From Corynebacterium uropygiale (GTDB lineage Bacteria; Actinomycetota; Actinomycetes; Mycobacteriales; Mycobacteriaceae), in NCBI RefSeq assembly GCF_021568315.1, contig NZ_JAKGSI010000003.1:310001-374000 (forward strand): a DNA stretch of 64,000 bases. Direction: 5' to 3'. The translations under genes and the position numbers were made by a program. The notes beneath the pieces were generated by a model. The model made no database searches. It was not told the origin of the DNA and saw only the letters and a program-made list of their open reading frames with translations. Shown here in pieces: positions 52,636 through 60,767 of this stretch (positions are counted from its first letter, which is position 1; each line of letters begins with the position of its first letter).

Positions 52636-55314
52636 GTGACTGAGAAGACTCAACCCCAACGACTCCTCCTCATCGACGGACACTCCATGGCCTTCCGCGC
52701 CTTTTATGCGCTCCGGGCCGAGAACTTCATGACGTCGGGCGGCCAGCACACCAACGCCGTCTACGGCTTCCTCAGCATGTTCAGCGGGATCCTTCGCGAG
52801 GAAGAGCCCACGCACGTCGCGGTGGCTTTTGACGTGGGGCGCACCACCTTCCGCTCGGAGAAATTCCCGGCGTACAAGGCCCAGCGGGACGCCACGCCGG
52901 AGGAGTTCCATGGGCAGGTGGATCTCCTCAAGAAGGTTCTCGACGCCCTGGGCGTCCAGTGGCTCGAGAAAGAGAATTTTGAAGCCGATGACATCATCGC
53001 CACCCTCGCCACCCGCGCCGAGGCGGAGGGCTTTGACACACTCATTGTCACGGGCGATCGCGATTACCTCCAGCTCGTCACCGACGACGTGACGGTGCTC
53101 TACCCGGAGCGCGGCATGTCCAACCTCCGCCGCTACACCCCGGCCGCCGTCGAGGAGCGCTACGGGGTGAGCCCCACCCAATACCCGGACATGGCGGCGC
53201 TGCGGGGGGACAGCTCGGATAATCTCCCGGGCGTGGTGAAGGTCGGCCCAAAGACCGCCACCAAGTGGATTAGCACCTATGGCAGCCTCGACGCCCTCAT
53301 CGAGCACGCCGATGAAATCAAAGGCGTGGTGGGCAACAACTTCCGGGAGAGCATCGAGCAGGTGCGCCTCAACCGCTACCTCACCCAGATGATCCGCGAC
53401 CTCGATCTCCCGATCGGCCCCGACGGAGCTCTCCTCGGGGAGGTCGATCGCAACGCCGTCGCCACCCTCTTCGACGAGCTCCAATTCGGCACCCACCTGC
53501 GCGAACGCCTCCTTAGCATCATGGCGCCGGGGGAGGACCCCAGCGCTGCGGAGGAGGATGAGCCCCACGCTGAGCTCGTGGACGAGAGCCTCGAGGACTT
53601 CCTCCGGGCACGGAAGGATCGCCCGCTGGCCATGGTCGTCGAGGGGAACCCCGACCCCGCCGAGGGGGACGCGCGGGTGCTCGCGCTCCTCGATGAGGAG
53701 CGCCGTGCCATCGTCGTCGAGCTTGAGGAGCTCAGCGCAGCGGAGGAGACGGCGCTCGTCGAGCGCCTCGAATCCGGCACCCCGCTCTATGTCCATGACT
53801 CCAAGGCCGCCGCCCACATGCTGCGCGGGCGGGGCATCACGCTACGCGGTGTGGCGCAGGACACCTTCCTCGCGGCCTATCTCCTCCGGCCGGGGCAGCG
53901 CACGTACTCTTTGGAGACCATCTACCAGCGCCATCTCCAGCGCCACTGGGAGCGGGAGGGGGAGGAGTCCGGGCAGCTCTCCCTTCTCGACGACGGCTCA
54001 GCGGCCCGCGAGCTCGCCGCGAAGGCGCTGGCTGTCCTGCAACTCGTCGAGGCGCTCTCCCGCGAGCTGCAGGAGATCAACGCCTATGAGCTCTACGCTG
54101 ACCTGGAGCTTCCCCTCGCGAGCATCCTCGGCGAAATGGAGAACGCCGGTATTGCGGTGCGCCTCGACGTCCTTGAGGAGCTGCTGGAGGAGTACGTGGC
54201 GGCCGTCGATCAGGAGGTGGAGGAGGCCAGGAACCTCGTCGACGAGCCCACCCTCAATCTCTCAAGCCCCAAGCAGCTGCAGTCTGTGCTCTTCGAAAAG
54301 CTCGAGCTCCCCAAGACGAAGAAGACCAAGACCGGCTACTCCACCGCGGCGAAGGAGATCGAGCAGCTCGCGGTGCAGCACCCGCACCCCTTCCTCGATC
54401 ACCTCCTCGCGCACCGCGAATACTCCAAGATGAAGAGCACCATCGAGGGACTCATCGCCGCCGTGCGACCCGATGGCCGCATCCACACCACCTTCAATCA
54501 GACGATCACGACGACGGGACGCCTCTCCTCCACAGACCCCAACCTCCAGAACATCCCGGTGCGCACGGCGGCGGGCCGGAAGATCCGCTCGGCCTTCACC
54601 GTGGGCGAGGGCTATGACACCCTCCTCACTGCGGACTACTCGCAGATTGAAATGCGGGTCATGGCGCACCTGTCCGAGGACGCCGGGCTCATCCACGCCT
54701 ATCAATCCGGGGAAGACCTCCATAATTACGTCGGTTCCCAGGTGTTCGACGTCCCGATCGACGGCGTCACCCCGGAGCTGCGCCGCCGCGTCAAGGCGCT
54801 GTCCTATGGCCTGGCCTATGGGCTCTCCGCCTACGGGCTCTCCCAGCAGCTGGATATTCCAGCGAAGGAAGCCAAGTCCATCATGGAGAGCTACTTTGAG
54901 CGCTTCGGCGGGGTGCAGAGCTATCTCCAGCAGGTGGTTCACCAGGCCCGCCTGGACGGCTACACCAGCACCCTCTTCGGCCGGCGCCGCTACTTGCCCG
55001 AGCTGAGTTCCACGAACCGCGTGGCCCGGGAGAATGCCGAGCGCGCCGCGCTCAACGCGCCCATCCAGGGAACAGCGGCGGACATCATTAAGGTGGCGAT
55101 GATCCGGGTGGACCGCGCCCTGTCCGAGGCTGCGCTGAGTTCCCGGGTCCTCCTCCAGGTGCATGACGAGCTGGTCGTCGAGGTCGCTCCGGGAGAGAAG
55201 GAAAAGGTGCGGGAGATCGTCGAGCGGGAGATGGATAGCGCCATCGCGCTCCGGGTGCCGCTGGAGGTCTCCGTGGGCATGGGTGCAAACTGGCACGATG
55301 CGGCCCACGATTAG
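52636..55314 (+). CDS. polA: DNA polymerase I
   Basis: 892 residues from the GTG at 52636, where TACACT (52622-52627) lies 8 nt upstream; an ATG at 52576 would add 20 residues without similarity and overlap that promoter. 5'-nuclease domain (about 8-300, LLIDGHSMAFRAFYAL, ADDIIATLA, GDRDYLQL, GDSSDNLPGV). The middle exonuclease-like domain has lost the DxE motif (MVVEGNPDP, ALLDEERRAIVVELEEL), so proofreading is unlikely. Polymerase domain (about 520-892): DYSQIEMRVMAHL, RRRVKALSYGLAYGLSAYGL, LLQVHDELVVEV. Used for gap filling and Okazaki maturation. Divergent from tRNA-Leu. Confidence 0.96.
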   Translation: MTEKTQPQRLLLIDGHSMAFRAFYALRAENFMTSGGQHTNAVYGFLSMFSGILREEEPTHVAVAFDVGRTTFRSEKFPAYKAQRDATPEEFHGQVDLLKKVLDALGVQWLEKENFEADDIIATLATRAEAEGFDTLIVTGDRDYLQLVTDDVTVLYPERGMSNLRRYTPAAVEERYGVSPTQYPDMAALRGDSSDNLPGVVKVGPKTATKWISTYGSLDALIEHADEIKGVVGNNFRESIEQVRLNRYLTQMIRDLDLPIGPDGALLGEVDRNAVATLFDELQFGTHLRERLLSIMAPGEDPSAAEEDEPHAELVDESLEDFLRARKDRPLAMVVEGNPDPAEGDARVLALLDEERRAIVVELEELSAAEETALVERLESGTPLYVHDSKAAAHMLRGRGITLRGVAQDTFLAAYLLRPGQRTYSLETIYQRHLQRHWEREGEESGQLSLLDDGSAARELAAKALAVLQLVEALSRELQEINAYELYADLELPLASILGEMENAGIAVRLDVLEELLEEYVAAVDQEVEEARNLVDEPTLNLSSPKQLQSVLFEKLELPKTKKTKTGYSTAAKEIEQLAVQHPHPFLDHLLAHREYSKMKSTIEGLIAAVRPDGRIHTTFNQTITTTGRLSSTDPNLQNIPVRTAAGRKIRSAFTVGEGYDTLLTADYSQIEMRVMAHLSEDAGLIHAYQSGEDLHNYVGSQVFDVPIDGVTPELRRRVKALSYGLAYGLSAYGLSQQLDIPAKEAKSIMESYFERFGGVQSYLQQVVHQARLDGYTSTLFGRRRYLPELSSTNRVARENAERAALNAPIQGTAADIIKVAMIRVDRALSEAALSSRVLLQVHDELVVEVAPGEKEKVREIVEREMDSAIALRVPLEVSVGMGANWHDAAHD

Positions 55315-55373
55315 GCCTCAGAGAGGGGCCGATGTGAAAGTTCGCACACTGCCGATCTTCCCTCGTGTTCCAG

Positions 55374-55402
55374 TTGAATTAGCAGGTCGAGATGGGTAGT
55401 GT
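55374..55402 (+). promoter_or_regulatory. rpsA promoter
   Basis: TTGAAT (55374-55379), 17-nt spacer, TAGTGT (55397-55402). It leaves a leader of about 145 nt before rpsA, unusually long for this window. Confidence 0.6.
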
Positions 55403-55554
55403 TAGGCCCACGTGTCCGTGAGACGGCGTGTGTCCATCGCGATAGGAGGTGGAAGCGCGCCTAATCGGGATCAGAAAAGCCCACGTCAGGGGCAGTCTGA
55501 GAGACACGCACTCTGTCCGCAACGATTTCCTATCCAACTCGGAGCACTAACCAT

Positions 55555-57012
55555 ATGCCCAACTCTCAAACCCCTCAGGTAGCCGTCAACGATATCGGTT
55601 CCGCTGAGGACTTCCTCGCCGCAGTCGATGCCACCATCAAGTACTTCAATGATGGCGACATCGTCGAAGGTACCGTCGTCAATGTCGATCACGACGAAGT
55701 TCTGCTCGACATCGGCTACAAGACTGAGGGTGTTATTCCCTCCCGCGAGCTTTCCATCAAGCACGATGTCAATCCCGAAGAGGTCGTCGAGGTCGGCGAT
55801 CAGATTGACGCGCTGGTGCTGACCAAGGAAGACAAGGAAGGCCGCCTCATTCTCTCCAAGAAGCGTGCGCAGTACGAGCGTGCCTGGGGTGCTATTGAGG
55901 AGCTTCAGGAGAAGGACGAGCCGGTTACCGGTACCGTCATCGAGGTCGTCAAGGGCGGCTTGATCCTGGACATCGGACTCCGCGGCTTCCTCCCGGCATC
56001 CCTGGTGGAGATGCGTCGCGTCCGCGACCTCGAGCCCTACATCGGCCAGGAGCTGGAGGCCAAGATCATCGAGCTGGACAAGCACCGCAACAACGTCGTG
56101 CTGTCCCGCCGCGCCTGGCTCGAGCAGACCCAGTCCGAGGTCCGCTCCGAGTTCCTGCACCAGCTGCAGAAGGGCCAGGTTCGCAAGGGCGTTGTGTCCT
56201 CCATCGTCAACTTCGGCGCTTTCGTCGACCTCGGTGGGGTCGACGGCCTGGTTCACGTCTCCGAGCTGTCCTGGAAGCACATCGACCACCCGTCTGAGGT
56301 TGTCACCGTGGGCGACGAGGTCACCGTCGAGGTTCTCGACGTCGATCTCGACCGTGAGCGCGTGTCCCTGTCCCTCAAGGCCACCCAGGAAGATCCGTGG
56401 CGCGTCTTCGCCCGCACCCACGCCGTGGGCCAGATCGTCCCGGGCAAGGTCACCAAGCTCGTTCCGTTCGGCGCCTTCGTTCGCGTCGAGGAGGGCATCG
56501 AGGGCCTCGTCCACATCTCCGAGCTGGCTCAGCGCCACGTGGACGTGCCGGACCAGATCGTCAACGTGGGCGAAGAGGTCATGGTCAAGGTCATCGACAT
56601 CGACCTCGAGCGTCGTCGCATCTCCCTCTCCCTCAAGCAGGCGGATGCCGACTTCAACGAGGAGTTCGACCCGACCAAGTACGGTATGGCCGACTCCTAC
56701 GACGAGCAGGGCAACTACATCTTCCCCGAGGGCTTCGATCCGGAGACCAACGAGTGGATGGAGGGCTACGAGGACGCCCAGCGCGAGTGGGAGACCCGCT
56801 ACGCCGAGGCGGAGCACCGCTACCAGCTCCACGTTGCTCAGATTGAGCGTCACCGTGCGGCCGCCGCGGAGGCCGCCGAGCAGGAAGCCAACTACTCCTC
56901 CGAGTCCGATGAGGGTGCAGCTTCCTCCTACAACAACGAGTCCGCTCACGCCGGCACCCTCGCCAGCGACGAGCAGCTCGCCGCTCTCCGTGAGAAGCTG
57001 ACCGGCAACTAA
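55555..57012 (+). CDS. rpsA: 30S ribosomal protein S1
   Basis: 485 residues, four S1 OB-folds at about 34-104, 122-186, 207-275 and 292-361, the last two most canonical (VVSSIVNFGAFVDLGGVDGLVHVSELSW and VTKLVPFGAFVRVEEGIEGLVHISEL, each in two halves). An acidic, low-complexity C-terminal tail (about 365-485) follows. The four-domain form is typical of actinobacteria, shorter than the six-domain E. coli S1. It binds mRNA at the 30S platform. It is preceded by a long leader and a modest Shine-Dalgarno (GGAG, 55541-55544), as expected for a protein that may regulate its own mRNA. Confidence 0.97.
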   Translation: MPNSQTPQVAVNDIGSAEDFLAAVDATIKYFNDGDIVEGTVVNVDHDEVLLDIGYKTEGVIPSRELSIKHDVNPEEVVEVGDQIDALVLTKEDKEGRLILSKKRAQYERAWGAIEELQEKDEPVTGTVIEVVKGGLILDIGLRGFLPASLVEMRRVRDLEPYIGQELEAKIIELDKHRNNVVLSRRAWLEQTQSEVRSEFLHQLQKGQVRKGVVSSIVNFGAFVDLGGVDGLVHVSELSWKHIDHPSEVVTVGDEVTVEVLDVDLDRERVSLSLKATQEDPWRVFARTHAVGQIVPGKVTKLVPFGAFVRVEEGIEGLVHISELAQRHVDVPDQIVNVGEEVMVKVIDIDLERRRISLSLKQADADFNEEFDPTKYGMADSYDEQGNYIFPEGFDPETNEWMEGYEDAQREWETRYAEAEHRYQLHVAQIERHRAAAAEAAEQEANYSSESDEGAASSYNNESAHAGTLASDEQLAALREKLTGN

Positions 57013-57031
57013 GCCCCTCGGCTCTCACCCC

Positions 57032-57066
57032 AACCCGGGCGCGTCCACGCGACGCCCCGGGTTTTC
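57032..57066 (+). terminator. Intrinsic terminator after rpsA
   Basis: AACCCGGG (57032-57039) pairs with CCCGGGTT (57056-57063), with inner partial pairing, followed by TTTTC. Confidence 0.85.
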
Positions 57067-57113
57067 TGTGTTTTAAATCTCATTCCATTCGGGCATAAAC
57101 GGACACATTACCC

Positions 57114-57143
57114 TGTGACTTTCTGTTTGGCACGACGTATAAT
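57114..57143 (+). promoter_or_regulatory. ptsG promoter
   Basis: A consensus -10 TATAAT (57138-57143). The -35 is weak (TGTGAC, 57114-57119, 18-nt spacer). Gives a leader of about 125 nt. Confidence 0.65.
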
Positions 57144-57150
57144 CGACACG

Positions 57151-57187
57151 TCGGGAACAGAAACCACTCTCTCGGGAACAATTGTTC
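57151..57187 (+). promoter_or_regulatory. ptsG leader repeats and palindrome (operator candidate)
   Basis: TCGGGAACA occurs at 57151-57159 and 57172-57180. The second copy runs into a perfect 12-bp palindrome GAACAATTGTTC (57176-57187). It lies just downstream of the predicted transcription start, where a repressor such as SugR would act. The regulator is not identified by the sequence. Confidence 0.5.
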
Positions 57188-57273
57188 GTTGTCGCGCGGG
57201 TGGCATCTGTTCACTCTGAGAAGGGGACACGTGTATCTCGTGCTCCCCGTGTCATGGATGGAAAGGTGTCCAC

Positions 57274-59403
57274 ATGGCGTCGACGACAACTACGTCGCAA
57301 CACATCCTGGACCACATCGGTGGTCCACAGAACGTCACCTCCTTCACGCACTGCGCAACCCGTCTGCGCTTCCAGCTGGCAGACCAGGCCAAGGCTGATA
57401 TCGAGGCCCTGGAATCGGATCCGGCGGTGCTCGGTGTGGTGAAGCAGGGGAGCACAGGCCTGCAGATCATCATGGGGGGAGGTGTAGCGGAGTACTACCA
57501 GAGCATTAACGCTCTCCCCGGGATGGGTGAGAAGAAGGCGGCCGCGAAGGATTCCTCGAAGAAGGAATACGGCGGCGTCCGCGGCAAGTACAGCTGGGTG
57601 GATTATTGCTTCGAGTTCCTGTCGGATACCTTCCGCCCGGTTCTGTGGGCCCTGCTGGGTGCGTCGCTCATCATCACCATCCTCGTTCTCCTCGACACCG
57701 CGGGTGTCCAGGACTTCCGCCAGGAGATGACGGAGCAGCCGCCGACGTTCCAGTTCCTCCACGCCATGTGGCGCTCGGTCTTCTACTTCCTGCCGATTAT
57801 GGTGGGCGCCACCGCGGCGCGGAAGCTCGGCGCCAATGAGTGGGTGGGCGCTGCCATCCCCGCCGCTCTCTTCACCCCGGAGTTTATGGGCATGAAGGAG
57901 AGCGCGCAGGAGATCGCCACCAACGTTGAGGGCCAGTCGGCCTTCAAGACCGAGGTCTTCCACCTGCCCATGTACATCAGCGACTACGGCGGACAGGTCT
58001 TCCCGCCGATCTTCGCGGCGGTGTTCCTCTACTTCGTGGAGAAGGGTCTGAAGAAGATCATCCCGGGCGCGGTGCAGATGGTCTTCGTGCCTTTCTTCTC
58101 CCTGCTCATCATGATCCCGTTCACCGCCTTCGTTGTGGGCCCGATCGGTCTCAAGGCGGGTAATGGCATCGCCACGATGCTCTACGCCATCAATGACTTC
58201 TCGCCGTGGGTCCTCGGCATCGTGATTCCTCTGCTCTACCCGTTCCTCGTCCCGCTGGGCCTGCACTGGCCGCTCAACGCGATCATGATCGTGAGCCTCA
58301 ATAGCCCGGCTGGCTACGACGTCATCCAGGGCCCCATGGGTGCGTGGAACTTCGCCTGCTTCGGTGTGATTAGCGCCGTGTTCTTCCTCTCCGTCAAGGA
58401 GCACAACCCCCAGATGCGGCAGGTGTCCGCTGGTGGCGTCTTCGCCGGCCTCCTCGGCGGTATTTCCGAGCCCTCCCTCTACGGTGTGCTCCTGCGCTAC
58501 CGCCGCTCCTACTACCGCCTGCTCCCGGGCTGCTTCCTCGGCGGTGTCGTCGCTGGCTTCTTCGGAATCAAGGCCCACGCCTTCGTCTTCACCTCGGTGC
58601 TCACAGTGGGCGCCATGGACCCGATTGGTGGCTACGTGCTCGCCATCGTCGTCGCGTTTGCCACGTCCTTCTTCCTCACCTTCTTCCTCGATTACCGCAC
58701 CCCGGAGGAGAAGGAAGCCATGCTCGCGCAGATGGAGGCCGAGCGTGCCGACGCCAGCTCTGCCGAGGATGAGCGCGTCACCGCCCTCAACGACACGGAC
58801 TCCGCAGCGGCCGCTCCCGCCGCTGGCGCTGCCGCTGGGGCCGGGGCTGCTGGCGCTGCTGGCGCTGCCGGTGCTGCCGGCGCGACGGCGACGGCCACCC
58901 AGGCCAAGCCGGTCAAGACCGCCCTCGAGCCGGGCGCCACGACGCAGGTCGGCGCCCCGCTGGCCGGCGAGGTCGTGAGCCTCAGCGAGGTCCCGGACCC
59001 CGCCTTCGCCGGCGGCGCGCTGGGCCAGGGCGTGGCCATTAAGCCGAGCGGGAACACCATCGTCGCTCCCGCTGACGCCACGGTCCTTGCCGCGCAGAAG
59101 ACCGGTCACGCGGTGGGCCTTCGCCTGGATAACGGCATCGATCTGCTCATCCACATTGGCATCGACACCGTCCAGATGGGCGGGGAGGGCTTCACCGTCC
59201 ACGTCGAGCGCAAGCAGAAGGTGAAGGCGGGCGATACCCTCATCACCTTCGACCGCCAGAAGATCCACGAGGCCGGCTACCCGGACATCACCCCGATCAT
59301 CGTGACGAACACGAAGAAGTTCGCCTCCGTCGAGGGCGTGAGCGGCTCCACCGTTGCCGAGGGGGATCACATCCTCACCCTCACCGCCCCGTCCGGCGAA
59401 TAA
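57274..59403 (+). CDS. ptsG: PTS glucose-type EIIBCA permease
   Basis: 709 residues. EIIB domain first (phospho-Cys27 in FTHCATRLRF). EIIC membrane domain about 85-490 (RGKYSWVDYCFEFLSDTFRP at its start, LGGISEPSLYGVLLRYRRS in the sugar site). Then an Ala/Gly-rich linker (about 510-545) and EIIA about 560-709 with phospho-His627 in LLIHIGIDTVQMGGEGF. It takes up and phosphorylates sugar with phosphate from PEP via EI and HPr. Position between rpsA and coaE and sequence match C. glutamicum PtsG. Beta-glucoside or sucrose permeases share the architecture, so substrate is likely but not proven. Ribosome site GAAAGG (57261-57266). Confidence 0.88.
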   Translation: MASTTTTSQHILDHIGGPQNVTSFTHCATRLRFQLADQAKADIEALESDPAVLGVVKQGSTGLQIIMGGGVAEYYQSINALPGMGEKKAAAKDSSKKEYGGVRGKYSWVDYCFEFLSDTFRPVLWALLGASLIITILVLLDTAGVQDFRQEMTEQPPTFQFLHAMWRSVFYFLPIMVGATAARKLGANEWVGAAIPAALFTPEFMGMKESAQEIATNVEGQSAFKTEVFHLPMYISDYGGQVFPPIFAAVFLYFVEKGLKKIIPGAVQMVFVPFFSLLIMIPFTAFVVGPIGLKAGNGIATMLYAINDFSPWVLGIVIPLLYPFLVPLGLHWPLNAIMIVSLNSPAGYDVIQGPMGAWNFACFGVISAVFFLSVKEHNPQMRQVSAGGVFAGLLGGISEPSLYGVLLRYRRSYYRLLPGCFLGGVVAGFFGIKAHAFVFTSVLTVGAMDPIGGYVLAIVVAFATSFFLTFFLDYRTPEEKEAMLAQMEAERADASSAEDERVTALNDTDSAAAAPAAGAAAGAGAAGAAGAAGAAGATATATQAKPVKTALEPGATTQVGAPLAGEVVSLSEVPDPAFAGGALGQGVAIKPSGNTIVAPADATVLAAQKTGHAVGLRLDNGIDLLIHIGIDTVQMGGEGFTVHVERKQKVKAGDTLITFDRQKIHEAGYPDITPIIVTNTKKFASVEGVSGSTVAEGDHILTLTAPSGE

Positions 59404-59442
59404 CCGAATAACCCTGGGGTCGTTCGCGACCCTCCCCCGTGT

Positions 59443-59472
59443 GGCTCCCTCACCATCTGTGGTGGGGGAGCC
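59443..59472 (+). terminator. Terminator after ptsG
   Basis: GGCTCCCTCACC (59443-59454) pairs with GGTGGGGGAGCC (59461-59472) allowing one mismatch, followed by ATTTATC. It ends 16 nt before coaE. Confidence 0.7.
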
Positions 59473-59488
59473 ATTTATCATGGGTGGC

Positions 59489-60091
59489 ATGCTGACAATT
59501 GGACTGACGGGAGGAATCGGCAGCGGAAAATCCACGGTCTCGGCGCTCCTGCGCGAGCGGGGGCTCACCGTTATCGACGCCGATCAGATCGCCCGCGACA
59601 TCGTCGAACCCGACCAGCCCGCATTCGCCGAGCTCGTCGCCCACTTCGGTGAGGGGATTATTGGCGACGACGGCCACCTCAACCGCCCTGAGCTTGCCCG
59701 CCTCGCTTTCGCGGCGCCGGAGGAGACGGCCGTTCTCAACCAGATCACACACCCGCGGATCACGGAGGAAACGGCCCGTCGCTTCGCGGAGGCGGCCGCC
59801 CGCGGGGAACGGGCGGTGGTCTACGACATGCCCCTGCTCATCGAGAATGGGCACGATAAGGACATGGACCTCGTTGTCGTGGTGGAGGTCGACCGGGCGG
59901 AGCGGATCCGCCGCCTCGTCCAGACACGAGGACTGGCGGAGGAGGACGTGCGTCGGCGCATGGCGGCCCAGGCCAGCGACGGCGAAAGGAGAGCCGCAGC
60001 GGACGTCGTCATCGATAACAATGGCGCCATCGCGGACCTTGAGCCCGCCATCGATGCCCTCCTTGAGAGGATCGATCAGTACGCCTCGTAG
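59489..60091 (+). CDS. coaE: Dephospho-CoA kinase
   Basis: 200 residues from the ATG at 59489; TATCAT (59476-59481) lies 7 nt upstream, favouring it over the ATG at 59480. P-loop GLTGGIGSGKSTVSALL (residues about 5-21), VIDADQIARDIVEP, LNQITHPRI, VYDMPLLIENG, and LID-like VDRAERIRRLVQTRGL. It phosphorylates dephospho-CoA in the last step of CoA synthesis. Some actinobacterial CoaE carry a C-terminal UPF0157 fusion; this one does not. Its end overlaps the convergent lipoprotein gene by 16 nt. Confidence 0.96.
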   Translation: MLTIGLTGGIGSGKSTVSALLRERGLTVIDADQIARDIVEPDQPAFAELVAHFGEGIIGDDGHLNRPELARLAFAAPEETAVLNQITHPRITEETARRFAEAAARGERAVVYDMPLLIENGHDKDMDLVVVVEVDRAERIRRLVQTRGLAEEDVRRRMAAQASDGERRAAADVVIDNNGAIADLEPAIDALLERIDQYAS

Positions 60092-60684
60092 TCGTCCACG
60101 CCGACGCGGATGTGGTGCTCACCGGCCGTGCAGTGGATGTCGACCTCGGGGGTGACGGTGCATGTCATCCCCTCGAACGTGAGGGACTGACCGGCTTCGA
60201 GCACCTGCGTGCCTTCGAAGGCGCCGAGGGGTCGGTTGACCTCCGCCACCCCACCGGAGGTCGGGCTGAGGCGCAGCGCGTTGGCGGTGGAGGTACTGGC
60301 GTTCAGCCGGCAGAGAGTCTGCGCCTGAGGCTGATCGGGCCCCGCGGGGTGCATCTCGCAATAGTCTCCGCGCGTGGTGGTGAACATGAGGCCCGGTTGC
60401 TCCGGGAAGAGTGCCGACGCCGCGAATCGGGCGGGGTCCGCCGGGGTGCTGGTGTCCTCTGGGCCGGCTGGGGCAGAGGTGCTGGATGGGGCGGCTGCGG
60501 GGGAGTTGTCCGCGGCGCTTGAGGTGGATGGTGCATCCGGGGTCGAGTGAGAGGAGGACGGCGTCGTCGTGACGGTGCTGGTGCTCGTGGTGGCGGGGGA
60601 GGATTCGCCGGAGCAGCCCGTGAGGACAAGCATGCTGATGCCTGCGGCGGCGACGCAGATACGTGGAGGCGTGGTGAATCTCAT
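60076..60684 (-). CDS. Hypothetical lipoprotein with Ser/Thr/Pro linker
   Basis: 202 residues. Signal peptide RICVAAAGISMLVLTGC with lipobox LTGC (Cys at about residue 24), then a low-complexity Ser/Thr/Pro/Ala spacer to about residue 85 that should cross the cell wall. A compact C-terminal domain (about 88-200) holds four cysteines (YCEMHPAG, LCRLNAS, MTCTVTP, IHCTAGE), possibly two disulfides. No named family recognised. It lies between coaE (16-nt convergent overlap) and divergent uvrB. Confidence 0.65.
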   Translation of the reverse strand: MRFTTPPRICVAAAGISMLVLTGCSGESSPATTSTSTVTTTPSSSHSTPDAPSTSSAADNSPAAAPSSTSAPAGPEDTSTPADPARFAASALFPEQPGLMFTTTRGDYCEMHPAGPDQPQAQTLCRLNASTSTANALRLSPTSGGVAEVNRPLGAFEGTQVLEAGQSLTFEGMTCTVTPEVDIHCTAGEHHIRVGVDDYEAY

Positions 60685-60767
60685 GGGTCCAGGTTAGGCG
60701 TGATTCATTGAACGTACCAACGAGTGCGCGTGGGGATGTGCGCGGGTGAACGCGTACCCTAGTAGCC

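Noticed and set aside
58795..58890. Ala/Gly repeat in ptsG taken for a frameshift or insertion
   Set aside because: It is the in-frame linker between EIIC and EIIA. C. glutamicum PtsG has a similar Ala/Gly linker.
60685..60767. LexA (SOS) box before uvrB
   Set aside because: No convincing TCGAA-N-TTCGA-type dyad; TTGAACGTACC has only one half.
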